Below are positions 1 to 7,882 of a stretch of DNA of 64,000 nt, piece after piece (within the stretch, counting starts at the first letter, position 1; every line of letters starts with the position of its first letter). The position numbers and the translations under genes were made by a program. The notes beneath the pieces were generated by a model. It ran no database searches and was not told the origin of the DNA. It saw nothing but the letters and a program-made list of their open reading frames with translations. The DNA is from Emticicia agri (lineage in GTDB: Bacteria; Bacteroidota; Bacteroidia; Cytophagales; Spirosomataceae): the NCBI RefSeq assembly GCF_004168285.1, contig NZ_SEWF01000002.1, forward strand, positions 124,001 to 188,000. The letters are read 5' to 3'.

Positions 1-893
1 TTCTGATTTTAGCTGTTATTGGTTGTATTAGTTGTACAACTAATCAAAAAAGTATTGTTAATATCCCATACCCTCAACCATTTCCTGATTCTACTGCACG
101 TACTTTTTTGCCCGGAATCGTTTCTAAAGAGGGCATAGATTTCAATTCGGCATTTTCGCCCGATGGCAAATCCTATTATTTTACAAGGTCAGAAAACAGA
201 CGTTGGACTATTTATGTAACTCATTACGATGGTAAGGGGTGGTCAGAGCCTGTAGTTGCTCCTTTCAGTCAGGATAAATACTCAGTAGCAGACCCGGCTT
301 TTGCGCCTGATGGCAAACTCTATTTTATTTCAAACAGACCTAAAACGGTAAAAGATACCTTATCAGATTTTGATATATGGTATGTGAAACCACTCTCTGA
401 GGGACAATGGTCTGCCCCTGAAAACCTGGCAGTTGTTAATTCTGATAGTGTAGAATATTATATGTCTTTTGCCAGCAATGGCAATATGTATCTGGGTTCT
501 GCAAGGGCTGGTGGCCTTGGCATGGAAGATATTTATATAAGCAGATATGTGAACGGGCAATATACCAAACCCGAAAACCTTGGCCCAGCTATTAATTCTG
601 TTTATTCAGACCATGACCCATGTATTTCGCCTGGCGAAGATTTTATGATATTCAAATCAGAAAACAGACCTGACGGATACGGGGAAGCAGATTTATATGG
701 CTCTCAATTGGGGAAAGATAAAAAATGGCTAAGAGGAGTAAATATGGGTAAGCCTTTTAATACAAATACTTATGAGTATTGTGCATACCTGACACCCGAT
801 TTAAAATATTTTTTCTTTAGCAGCGAAAGAAACGTGAAATGGATTAGTGCAGATTTTCTGAAAAAACGTATTGGCGAATTATGTAAGGAGTAA
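1..893 (+). CDS. PD40/TolB-like beta-propeller lipoprotein, 5' truncated by window edge
   Basis: The frame is open from base 3, so the start codon lies outside the window. The first residues read LILAVIGCISC, the end of a lipoprotein signal peptide with a candidate lipobox Cys. An internal TTG at 108 is not a credible start because it would remove this signal. The mature part carries repeated propeller blades of the form FSPDGK, APDGKLYF, ASNGNMYL, SPGEDFMIF and TPDLKYFFF, typical of PD40/WD40-like repeats in Bacteroidota surface lipoproteins. It probably acts at the outer membrane as a binding scaffold; the ligand is unknown. It converges on the next gene with a gap of only 3 bp. Confidence 0.85.
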   Translation, partial: LILAVIGCISCTTNQKSIVNIPYPQPFPDSTARTFLPGIVSKEGIDFNSAFSPDGKSYYFTRSENRRWTIYVTHYDGKGWSEPVVAPFSQDKYSVADPAFAPDGKLYFISNRPKTVKDTLSDFDIWYVKPLSEGQWSAPENLAVVNSDSVEYYMSFASNGNMYLGSARAGGLGMEDIYISRYVNGQYTKPENLGPAINSVYSDHDPCISPGEDFMIFKSENRPDGYGEADLYGSQLGKDKKWLRGVNMGKPFNTNTYEYCAYLTPDLKYFFFSSERNVKWISADFLKKRIGELCKE

Positions 894-896
894 AAA

Positions 897-2141
897 TCAG
901 GGCTGAACCTGACCGAAATTCCATTTGGCTAATAGTTCATATCTGTTGGTAGGAGCAATACTTAAAATATCGGCCGAAAAGCCATTGCCCCAGCAGGCTC
1001 TGGCCTCTATCATAAGCCTTTTACTTCTTACGCCAAGCCCGGCAATTAATCCTTGTTCGCTTTTTCTGTCAAACGACGATACAAGTTCAGACTGTCCTCC
1101 GTCAATGTCCTCTACCACACTTCTGTCATTTACAATAAAAGCATTTGATATACCTCCTAAAACATAAATAGAGGGCTTGCCTATATAAAAAGTATATCTG
1201 AACAGATTCTGTATGCCTAAATAACGAATATCATACCGGAAACGACTTTCTACGTCGGTAGCTGTGCTTTTCAGTGCATAGGTATGAACTTCGTTCTGAA
1301 TAGCGAATTTTCCTCTCCCTCTGGCAAAAACGTAATTCAGAAATACCCCTCCTGCCGAGGTGATATTGCCATTGCCTTGTACATATACATAATTGGGCGG
1401 GGTAGAGGTAGATATAATGTGTCTGATACGAGAGTACCCTGCTCCGGCTGCTACGCCATATTCCCACTTGCCACGGCTATTCTGTGCCAGTTCAGGTTTC
1501 AGAATTATTTTGAAACAATCGTTATAACTGTCTATCAACTTTTTTATGTCTTTGGTATAGTAGTCAGTATTCTGAACCGGAAGTTTTTTGCAGGCATCGG
1601 CCAACAGTTCAGATAATTGTAGCTGATATTGTTTGATTTTAGCGGTCTGGTTTCCTGTTTCAATAATATGGTATACCAGCGCTTCAAAGGTATTGTTCTG
1701 TTTAATTAAAAAATGCTCTTCTGAATCTTTATCTACAAAATGATACAGCGTTGCCTTGCCTGCAGAGAGTACCCGCACAAAAGCATTTTTCTGGGTTAGT
1801 CTTTTAGTTCTGTTATAATAAGCACCTAAGCTCGGGAAGACAATCTTACTGCCATTTCTGGGGAGTTTTTCAATGGCAAAACTTAATGAAGTGTAGGTTT
1901 CCTGATTAAAATCTATAATAAAACCACTTAACTCAGTGCTGCTGTAAACAAAACTGGGTTGGTTCATTTCTCTCTTGAAAAAAATTTCAAGAGGGCTTTT
2001 AATCCATTCTTTATAATCAATAAAGCCACTCAGGGTATCTTTATCGGCCGTTATTAATTTCCCTTTGATGAAGTTTCTTTGAGCAAGGCAAAATTTGGCA
2101 ATAAAGATTAACAAGAGTGTGGTTGTTAGTTTAGTTCTCAT
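897..2141 (-). CDS. Outer-membrane beta-barrel-like protein, tandem paralogue A
   Basis: 414 aa. Signal peptide ends at FCLAQ (about residue 20). The N-terminal half contains KDTLSGFIDYKEWIKSP. The C-terminal part (about residues 225-414) starts at GKWEYGVAAGAGYSR and has alternating aromatic/hydrophobic strands ending in YELLAKWNFG, as in small PorT/OMP_b-brl type barrels. It is clearly homologous to the next minus-strand gene: both share DTLSG-IDYKEWIKSP, HF-DK-SE-HFLIK, GGVFLNYVFARGRGK and RYLGIQ-LFRYTFYIGKPS. No precise function can be assigned. Outer-membrane location is inferred from the signal peptide and the strand pattern. Confidence 0.75.
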   Translation of the reverse strand: MRTKLTTTLLLIFIAKFCLAQRNFIKGKLITADKDTLSGFIDYKEWIKSPLEIFFKREMNQPSFVYSSTELSGFIIDFNQETYTSLSFAIEKLPRNGSKIVFPSLGAYYNRTKRLTQKNAFVRVLSAGKATLYHFVDKDSEEHFLIKQNNTFEALVYHIIETGNQTAKIKQYQLQLSELLADACKKLPVQNTDYYTKDIKKLIDSYNDCFKIILKPELAQNSRGKWEYGVAAGAGYSRIRHIISTSTPPNYVYVQGNGNITSAGGVFLNYVFARGRGKFAIQNEVHTYALKSTATDVESRFRYDIRYLGIQNLFRYTFYIGKPSIYVLGGISNAFIVNDRSVVEDIDGGQSELVSSFDRKSEQGLIAGLGVRSKRLMIEARACWGNGFSADILSIAPTNRYELLAKWNFGQVQP

Positions 2142-2397
2142 AAATCCAGCATTCCCTTATTCAAAGATATTGAAATAATACTTTTATTACTCAAAATCTG
2201 AATAAAATTTATTCAATAGCGAATAAACGTAAAATTTTACATTTTACCAACTAAATGCCTGATTCTTACAGATTTAAGTATTTATAACTATACGTTAACA
2301 GCTACGGCACATCGGATAGTTTTTTATAGGTTGAGGATTCAGAAAACAGCAAGCTTTAAACGGGTTTATAAGCTGATAAAAGCCGGAATAATTAAAC

Positions 2398-3645
2398 TTA
2401 TTGTATAGCTATTTTGCCAAAATTATATTTCAGTAGTAAGTCAAGCCTGTTGTTTGGAATAGTAACATTTGCACCCGTAGTGAAGCCATTTCCCCTATAA
2501 TACCGGGCTTCAAGCATAAACCTTTTTTGACTCATACCTACCCCGACAATGGCTCTTTGCTCATCGTTTCTGATGGCCCAGGGTAGATAAACTAACTCTT
2601 CGGTAGAGCCATCTCTGCGGGTAAGTGTACTATTCTGTTTAATAATAGTGGCATAAGAAAAGCCGATCAGGGCATATACAGAGGGCTTGCCTACGTAAAA
2701 TGTATAACGAAATAAATGTTGCAGACCTAAATAGCGCATATCATAATGAAAATGCTCGTTATCATAAGTGGTTAAACTTTTTGTCTGATAGGTGTGTAAT
2801 TCATTCAGGAGCGCATATTTGCCTCTACCTCTGGCAAAAACATAGTTGAGAAACAAACCACCCACGGGAGTAATGCGTGCATCTCCCTGAACTTCGGTAT
2901 ATCTGAAAGGATTAGCCATGGCATGTTTCATTTTTGTATAGCCTGCTCCTAACATAATACCATACTCCCATCTGCCTTTATCTTTTTGTGGCGAAACCGT
3001 TTGTACTGCTCCGCTGAAGCAACTATTGTAGCTATCTATCAACTTCCTTAAACTACTGACATAATATTCTGTGTGATAGATAGAAAGCGGCTTACAAGAT
3101 TCGGTTAATAGTTTTGATAGCTGACTGCGGAATTCGGTGAATTTGGCAGAATGATGCTTGGTTTCAACAATATGATAGACAAGTACCGTAAGCGAATCGT
3201 CTTTTTTTATCAGAAAGTGAGGTTCAGAATTTTTATCTACATAATGGTAAAGGATAGCTTTACCATCAGATGCTATTCTGACAAAGGCATTGATAGATTC
3301 TATTTTTCGGATACGATTAGTATATTCTTTCATATTGAAATAGACAATTTTATTGCTACTTCTGGGAAGATTTTCAATCTCAAATTTTAAAGTATGATAG
3401 GTTTCCTTATTGGAGTTAATACTGAATCCGGCTATCTGAGAGGTTGTGTAAGTGCGTGCAGGTTGAGTAGGGTCGTCTTTGAAAGAAATCTGATTTGGGC
3501 TTTTAATCCATTCTTTATAATCAATATATCCGCTGAGCGTATCTTTGTTAAAAGTGAAGATTTTGCCTTTAGTAAAGTTTTTTTGTGCCAGGCAGATATG
3601 CGTAATAAAAAAGAGTAGTAGGGTGAAGTTTAGTTTAGATTTCAT
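2398..3645 (-). CDS. Outer-membrane beta-barrel-like protein, tandem paralogue B
   Basis: About 415 aa from the ATG at 3645. The open frame extends upstream to 3708, but the start at MKSKLNFTLLLFFITH gives a proper signal peptide ending CLAQ, so I prefer it. Organisation matches the preceding gene: an N-terminal domain with KDTLSGYIDYKEWIKSP, then a barrel-like half beginning GRWEYGIMLGAGYTK. The pair lies head to tail on the same strand with 256 bp between them, so this is a local duplication that has since diverged considerably. Function unknown. Confidence 0.75.
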   Translation of the reverse strand: MKSKLNFTLLLFFITHICLAQKNFTKGKIFTFNKDTLSGYIDYKEWIKSPNQISFKDDPTQPARTYTTSQIAGFSINSNKETYHTLKFEIENLPRSSNKIVYFNMKEYTNRIRKIESINAFVRIASDGKAILYHYVDKNSEPHFLIKKDDSLTVLVYHIVETKHHSAKFTEFRSQLSKLLTESCKPLSIYHTEYYVSSLRKLIDSYNSCFSGAVQTVSPQKDKGRWEYGIMLGAGYTKMKHAMANPFRYTEVQGDARITPVGGLFLNYVFARGRGKYALLNELHTYQTKSLTTYDNEHFHYDMRYLGLQHLFRYTFYVGKPSVYALIGFSYATIIKQNSTLTRRDGSTEELVYLPWAIRNDEQRAIVGVGMSQKRFMLEARYYRGNGFTTGANVTIPNNRLDLLLKYNFGKIAIQ

Positions 3646-3737
3646 TTTGTCATTAGCTTGTCTATTACCCAAATATAGTGAATTATCTATGGATTGAGGA
3701 AAAGACAAGCTAAATATAGTAGTATTGTATAGCGTGA

Positions 3738-4637
3738 TTATTTCTTATACTTACACAAAGAATTATCCGCTTTCAGGTAGTAAGATTTAAAGTTGAGGGC
3801 TTTGGGGTCCATGCAACCTTTAAGGTTCAATAATTCTACTTTACTGAACTCTATCGGGTGGCTTTCGGCTTGTAGGGCTATGTAGCCTTCTGCTAATGGC
3901 GTACTGTCTTTCTTTAACCATTCCTGTGCGGAGGCATCGTCTATATGTGCCTCTTTGAAACCATAGTCTTTGCTTACAAATCCACCACCTACCTGTGGTT
4001 TTTCAAAAGCAAAAACTACCTGGTTATCAATCAAATGTTGTACTAATGAATCTCCCAGCACAAGGGCTTCTATGGTTACCCATTGGTCTCCATCATAGGT
4101 TTTCGACCATGAGTCAATGCAGTGTTGAGTATTAAGTTTTCCTTTGATATACACCTGTGTACCTGGCGTACAAAGATTAGCTGTATGGCGTTCGCCTTTA
4201 CCCAAGCCTCCCAACATCTGCAATTCTAATGAAACAGGGAAATCCTGGCCTTTTGACAGACTGGCTGCTGATTGCGAATGAAGCATTACACCACTGTTTC
4301 TGACATTCCACGAAGCACCGCCTTTGGTCTGATTGCCTACAAAGCGATAGGTAAAACGCAGTTTATAATAAGAAAAAGGCTGATTGTAGTAGAGATGACC
4401 GAATTTTCCGTCGAACTCTTCGTATTCATCATACGCAATTTGCAGAATGCCGTCTTTAACACGGAAAGTATTCTTGTAGTTGTCGTTTAACTCTTGTCCG
4501 GCTATTTTAATGTCCCATCCTGTCAGGTCTTTGCCATTAAATAGCTGTTGCCATTCTTCTTTTTCAGGGTTGTTTTTTTGTGCTTGTGCAGTGAAACAAA
4601 AGGCCATTAGAATAAAGGCCAATAGTGGATTTTTCAT
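3738..4637 (-). CDS. Secreted DUF1080 (3-keto-disaccharide hydrolase-like) protein
   Basis: 299 aa from the ATG at 4637. The frame is open to 4697, but MKNPLLAFILMAFCFTAQAQ is the signal peptide. The body is a DUF1080 concanavalin-like jelly roll: LFNGKDLTGWDI, FRVKDGILQI, SGVMLHSQ, LELQMLGG, WVTIEALVLG and SHPIEFSKVELLNL. Characterised members of this family act on 3-keto sugars; whether this one does is inference. After the domain comes a short tail GCMDPKALNF with a further Cys, resembling the GC-DP-A-NY-(x)n-C motif found on many Bacteroidota secreted proteins. Confidence 0.85.
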   Translation of the reverse strand: MKNPLLAFILMAFCFTAQAQKNNPEKEEWQQLFNGKDLTGWDIKIAGQELNDNYKNTFRVKDGILQIAYDEYEEFDGKFGHLYYNQPFSYYKLRFTYRFVGNQTKGGASWNVRNSGVMLHSQSAASLSKGQDFPVSLELQMLGGLGKGERHTANLCTPGTQVYIKGKLNTQHCIDSWSKTYDGDQWVTIEALVLGDSLVQHLIDNQVVFAFEKPQVGGGFVSKDYGFKEAHIDDASAQEWLKKDSTPLAEGYIALQAESHPIEFSKVELLNLKGCMDPKALNFKSYYLKADNSLCKYKK

Positions 4638-4693
4638 GTTCGATTTTACAGATGAGGTTGAATCCTTAAAGGTATTAAACTCTACCCGAAAAA

Positions 4694-5215
4694 TCAAAAC
4701 TCAATGGTAGTACTCTTGATTTTTGAATTGAAAAGAAAGGTTTTCTTTTGACCTGTATAGAAGAAATTAACCAGATTGGTTTGGTCGTCGAATAATTCCT
4801 GCATTATATCATTGTAGATAACATGGTCTTTTACAGCCTGGCTATCCGGTATTTCGACATATACCCAGGTAGCATCGCCTTCTATTTCTTTGCCTAAATA
4901 GTTGATAGGTTTTTTCTGCTTTTGCGGATTAATGATAGCAAAATGTTGCTGAATGTATTTGCTTAACAAGGCATCACTGTTATCATTCTTGCCACCAACC
5001 ATTATTTTTTGCCCATTGTTGAGTTTAGTGAGGGCATTCTCTAAATCGTCGGTAAACAAGCGAATGGTTATTTCAAGAGACTTCTCTCTGGGATTATACT
5101 GTATTTCGGTAAGCGAAGTATGAAAGGCGTGTAAAGCCGTTGCTTTTTCTGTTTTCTGAACTTGCAACGGAAAAATAAGAAGTGCGAAAGAGAGTATGAA
5201 GTGTAATAACTGCAT
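4694..5215 (-). CDS. DUF6702 family protein
   Basis: 173 aa with an N-terminal hydrophobic signal (residues 1-17). It matches the DUF6702 pattern: an early HAFHTSLTEIQYNPREKSLE segment, ITIRLFTDDLENAL, NYLGKEIEGDATWVYVE and a C-terminal strand ending in TTIEF. These small proteins are commonly found next to rseP or other envelope genes in Bacteroidota; no biochemical role is established. It is transcribed in the same direction as rseP but is separated from it by a strong hairpin at 5237-5270. Its stop lies 56 bp before the DUF1080 start. Confidence 0.75.
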   Translation of the reverse strand: MQLLHFILSFALLIFPLQVQKTEKATALHAFHTSLTEIQYNPREKSLEITIRLFTDDLENALTKLNNGQKIMVGGKNDNSDALLSKYIQQHFAIINPQKQKKPINYLGKEIEGDATWVYVEIPDSQAVKDHVIYNDIMQELFDDQTNLVNFFYTGQKKTFLFNSKIKSTTIEF

Positions 5216-5236
5216 TCTATGAAAATATATAAAAGA

Positions 5237-5270
5237 ATCGGGGTAGAATGAAACGCTATTCTACCCCGAT
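5237..5270 (-). terminator. Perfect 13-bp hairpin between rseP and the DUF6702 gene
   Basis: Arms ATCGGGGTAGAAT and ATTCTACCCCGAT are perfectly complementary around an 8-nt loop. Read on the minus strand, the hairpin is followed by TTCTTTTATA, a weak U-tract. It is placed just after the rseP stop and probably ends the rseP transcript, or attenuates readthrough into the DUF6702 gene. Confidence 0.7.
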
Positions 5271-5277
5271 AAAACTA

Positions 5278-6612
5278 TTATCTAAACAATGCCTTAAAAG
5301 TATCGTTGAAGAGTACCAATACCATCAGTGTCAATAAAATGAATGTACCTACTTGCTGGGTACGCTCCATAAACTTCTCTGATGGTTTGCGTCGTGTAAT
5401 CATTTCGTACAATAAAACTACTACGTGACCACCATCTAAGGCTGGAATCGGAAGAGCATTCATAAAGGCTAAGCCCATCGAAAGCAGACCTGTTAGTCCC
5501 CAGAATCTTTCCCAGTCCCAATAACTTCCAAACCATTGGGCTAAGCCTACCGGACCACTTACTGCATTACCGGCAGAAATGTGTCCTTTAAAAATACGCC
5601 CGAAACCTTTAATCTGGTTAGGAATTACAGACAATGCTTCTGTAGCACCTACACCAAAGGCTTCGCCAAAGTTATATTTTTGGGTACTTGCCACTAATTG
5701 TGAGTTTGCTCTGAAACCCAATTTAGATTCGCCTGAAACAACGGGATATAGTTTTACCTGCTGACCGCCTCTCTCAACTACTAATTCAATTTTTTTATTC
5801 TTGTATTTTTCCAGCTCAGTCTGAAACTGCTGAAAATAAGAAACTGGCGTACTATCAATTTTTACAATCTTGTCTCCTTCTTTTAGTCCGGCTTTTTCTG
5901 CTGGGGAGTCTTTAGTTACTTCTCCCACTTTAAAAGGCATTATCGGCTCAATAAAAGGAACTTTAGTCGCTACCTTATCAATCAGATTATTCGGAACAGG
6001 TATTTGTTTAATTTCTCCGGCTCTTTCTACTGTAAATTCGGTATTTTCCTGCATCAAAGCGGCACGCACTTCACCAAAATCGGCATAATCTGCGCCATTA
6101 ACTTTCATGATTTTATCGCCGCTCTTTAATCCGATTTCCTGGGCTAACGGATAAGCATAAATCCCTGCCTTGTTTACCTCTGCTTTTGAATAGTATTCAT
6201 CGCCCCATACAAATTTTACTCCCCAGAATATCAAAATCCCTAAGATGATATTTACAATGATACCCCCTAACATCACAAACAGACGTTGCCAGGCTGGTTT
6301 TGAACGGAACTCATCAGGCTGAGGTTCTGAAGAAAGCTGAGAAGCATCTTTGGTTTCGTCAATCATCCCTGCGATATCTACATAACCACCTAATGGAAAC
6401 CAACCTAAACCATATTCGGTATCACCTACTTTCTTTTTCCACAAGGCAAAGTTCAGCACATTAGGTAATGGGAAAAGGAAGTCGAAGAATATATAAAATT
6501 TATTTACACGAATACCAAAGATACGAGCAAAAATAAAGTGTCCAAACTCATGTAACCCGACCAGAATTGTTAAGGCAAGCAAAAGTTGCCCAATCATTGT
6601 TAATACTGCCAT
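5278..6612 (-). CDS. rseP: RIP metalloprotease RseP (site-2 protease)
   Basis: 444 aa inner-membrane zinc protease. The catalytic HEFGH motif is at residues 21-25 in the first membrane helix, and the second metal-binding motif LDGGH lies near the C-terminus (PIPALDGGHVV), followed by the last helix. Two PDZ domains lie between, recognisable by GLKSGDKIMKVNG and GLKEGDKIVKIDS. The full length and all key residues indicate an active enzyme. The known role is intramembrane cleavage of anti-sigma factors and leftover signal peptides. No sigma or anti-sigma gene is adjacent here. Confidence 0.97.
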   Translation of the reverse strand: MAVLTMIGQLLLALTILVGLHEFGHFIFARIFGIRVNKFYIFFDFLFPLPNVLNFALWKKKVGDTEYGLGWFPLGGYVDIAGMIDETKDASQLSSEPQPDEFRSKPAWQRLFVMLGGIIVNIILGILIFWGVKFVWGDEYYSKAEVNKAGIYAYPLAQEIGLKSGDKIMKVNGADYADFGEVRAALMQENTEFTVERAGEIKQIPVPNNLIDKVATKVPFIEPIMPFKVGEVTKDSPAEKAGLKEGDKIVKIDSTPVSYFQQFQTELEKYKNKKIELVVERGGQQVKLYPVVSGESKLGFRANSQLVASTQKYNFGEAFGVGATEALSVIPNQIKGFGRIFKGHISAGNAVSGPVGLAQWFGSYWDWERFWGLTGLLSMGLAFMNALPIPALDGGHVVVLLYEMITRRKPSEKFMERTQQVGTFILLTLMVLVLFNDTFKALFR

Positions 6613-6853
6613 TAGAAAATTGAATAAATTTAAAGATAATGTATAGGTTATTTAGCCATAAAATATCCTGTTTTGCAAACGCAAATGCTTGGGTGTTCGT
6701 TCCATTTTCGCTAAATCCTACGTTCAGCCTGCATAATCTATGCCACTACTAACGAAAATACATTCAAAATTAGCATACTTATTAATGAAAAGAACGATTT
6801 TTAATTAAATCTTTGTTAAACGATTAGTAGATACCCATATTTTAATATCCACA

Positions 6854-7849
6854 ATGGAATTGTGCATGAATCCAGTAAAGTACGATGTAATTATTATAGG
6901 CGGTGGCCCGATAGGGCTTGCGTGCGGTTTAGAAGCCCAGAAGGCGGGCTTAAAGTATGTAATATTAGAAAAAGGCTGCCTGGTTAACTCTTTATATAAC
7001 TATCCTGCGAATATGACTTTTTTCAGTACCTCTGAACGTTTAGAGATAGGAGAGGTGCCTTTTGTATCAAATAATGCCAAACCTACCCGTAGCGAGGCAT
7101 TAGAATATTATCGGCGGGTAGCAGCACATAAGCGTCTGAACGTAAGGCTTTTTGAAGAGGTATTGCAGGTAATGCCAAAAGATACAGAAGGTTATGAGGT
7201 AATCAGCAAAAAGAATACTTATGAAACCGACCATATTATTATTGCTTCGGGCTTTTATGATATTCCACAGAAATTGGGGGTAAAGGGTGAAGACTTAGCA
7301 AAGGTAACCCACTATTACAAAGACCCGCACTTTTATGCTTTCCAGAAAGTTTTGGTAGTAGGAGCCAATAACTCGGCGGTTGATGCCGCTTTGGAAACCT
7401 GGCGTAAGGGCGCCGAGGTAACAATGGTTATCAGGAAAGGCGAAATAGGCAGACGAGTAAAATACTGGGCTAAACCTGATATCGAGAATAGAATTAAAGA
7501 AGAGTCTATCAAAGCATTTTTTAATGCTGAAATTGCAGAGATACGGGAAAATGAAGTAGATATACAAACCCCCAATGGTATAGAGACGATAGCAAACGAC
7601 TGGGTGATTTCGATGACGGGGTATCAACCTAATCTGGCATTCCTGAAAAAAATAGGGATTAATTTATCGGAAGATGAAATCATGAAGCCGGAATATAATG
7701 ATGATACAATGGAAACCAACCTGAAAAACGTGTATCTGGCAGGGGTAATTTGTGGCGGTATGGATACCCATAGCCTATTTATAGAAAACTCACGGGTACA
7801 CGCTGAAAAGATTGCACAGAAGATAATAAAAACCCCACAATTGGCTTAA
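6854..7849 (+). CDS. ypdA: YpdA family bacillithiol-disulfide reductase-like flavoprotein
   Basis: 331 aa. The N-terminal FAD-binding motif is DVIIIGGGPIGLACG, and a second nucleotide-binding motif VLVVGANNSAVDAALE (about residue 165) is the NADPH Rossmann fold. YNYPANMTFFSTSERLEIG is typical of YpdA/Bdr proteins, which reduce oxidised bacillithiol; some Bacteroidota make bacillithiol. The ATG at 6854 was taken; the ATG at 6866 (MNPVKYD) is an equally plausible start. The gene stands alone on the plus strand between two minus-strand blocks, and its stop codon sits in the loop of its own terminator. Confidence 0.88.
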   Translation: MELCMNPVKYDVIIIGGGPIGLACGLEAQKAGLKYVILEKGCLVNSLYNYPANMTFFSTSERLEIGEVPFVSNNAKPTRSEALEYYRRVAAHKRLNVRLFEEVLQVMPKDTEGYEVISKKNTYETDHIIIASGFYDIPQKLGVKGEDLAKVTHYYKDPHFYAFQKVLVVGANNSAVDAALETWRKGAEVTMVIRKGEIGRRVKYWAKPDIENRIKEESIKAFFNAEIAEIRENEVDIQTPNGIETIANDWVISMTGYQPNLAFLKKIGINLSEDEIMKPEYNDDTMETNLKNVYLAGVICGGMDTHSLFIENSRVHAEKIAQKIIKTPQLA

Positions 7850-7864
7850 TCGTGGGGTTTTTAG
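7828..7864 (+). terminator. Rho-independent terminator overlapping the ypdA stop codon
   Basis: Arms AAAACCCCAC and GTGGGGTTTT enclose a 12-nt loop that contains the TAA stop of ypdA, followed by a short T-run. With flanking A and T tracts it could work on both strands, so it may also stop readthrough from ftsI. Confidence 0.85.
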
Positions 7865-7882
7865 AAATAAGGAAATTCTTTA

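Noticed and set aside
1284-1616. Plus-strand frame of 110 aa opposite the first outer-membrane gene
   Set aside because: No domain, antisense to a well-supported gene; typical complementary-strand open frame.
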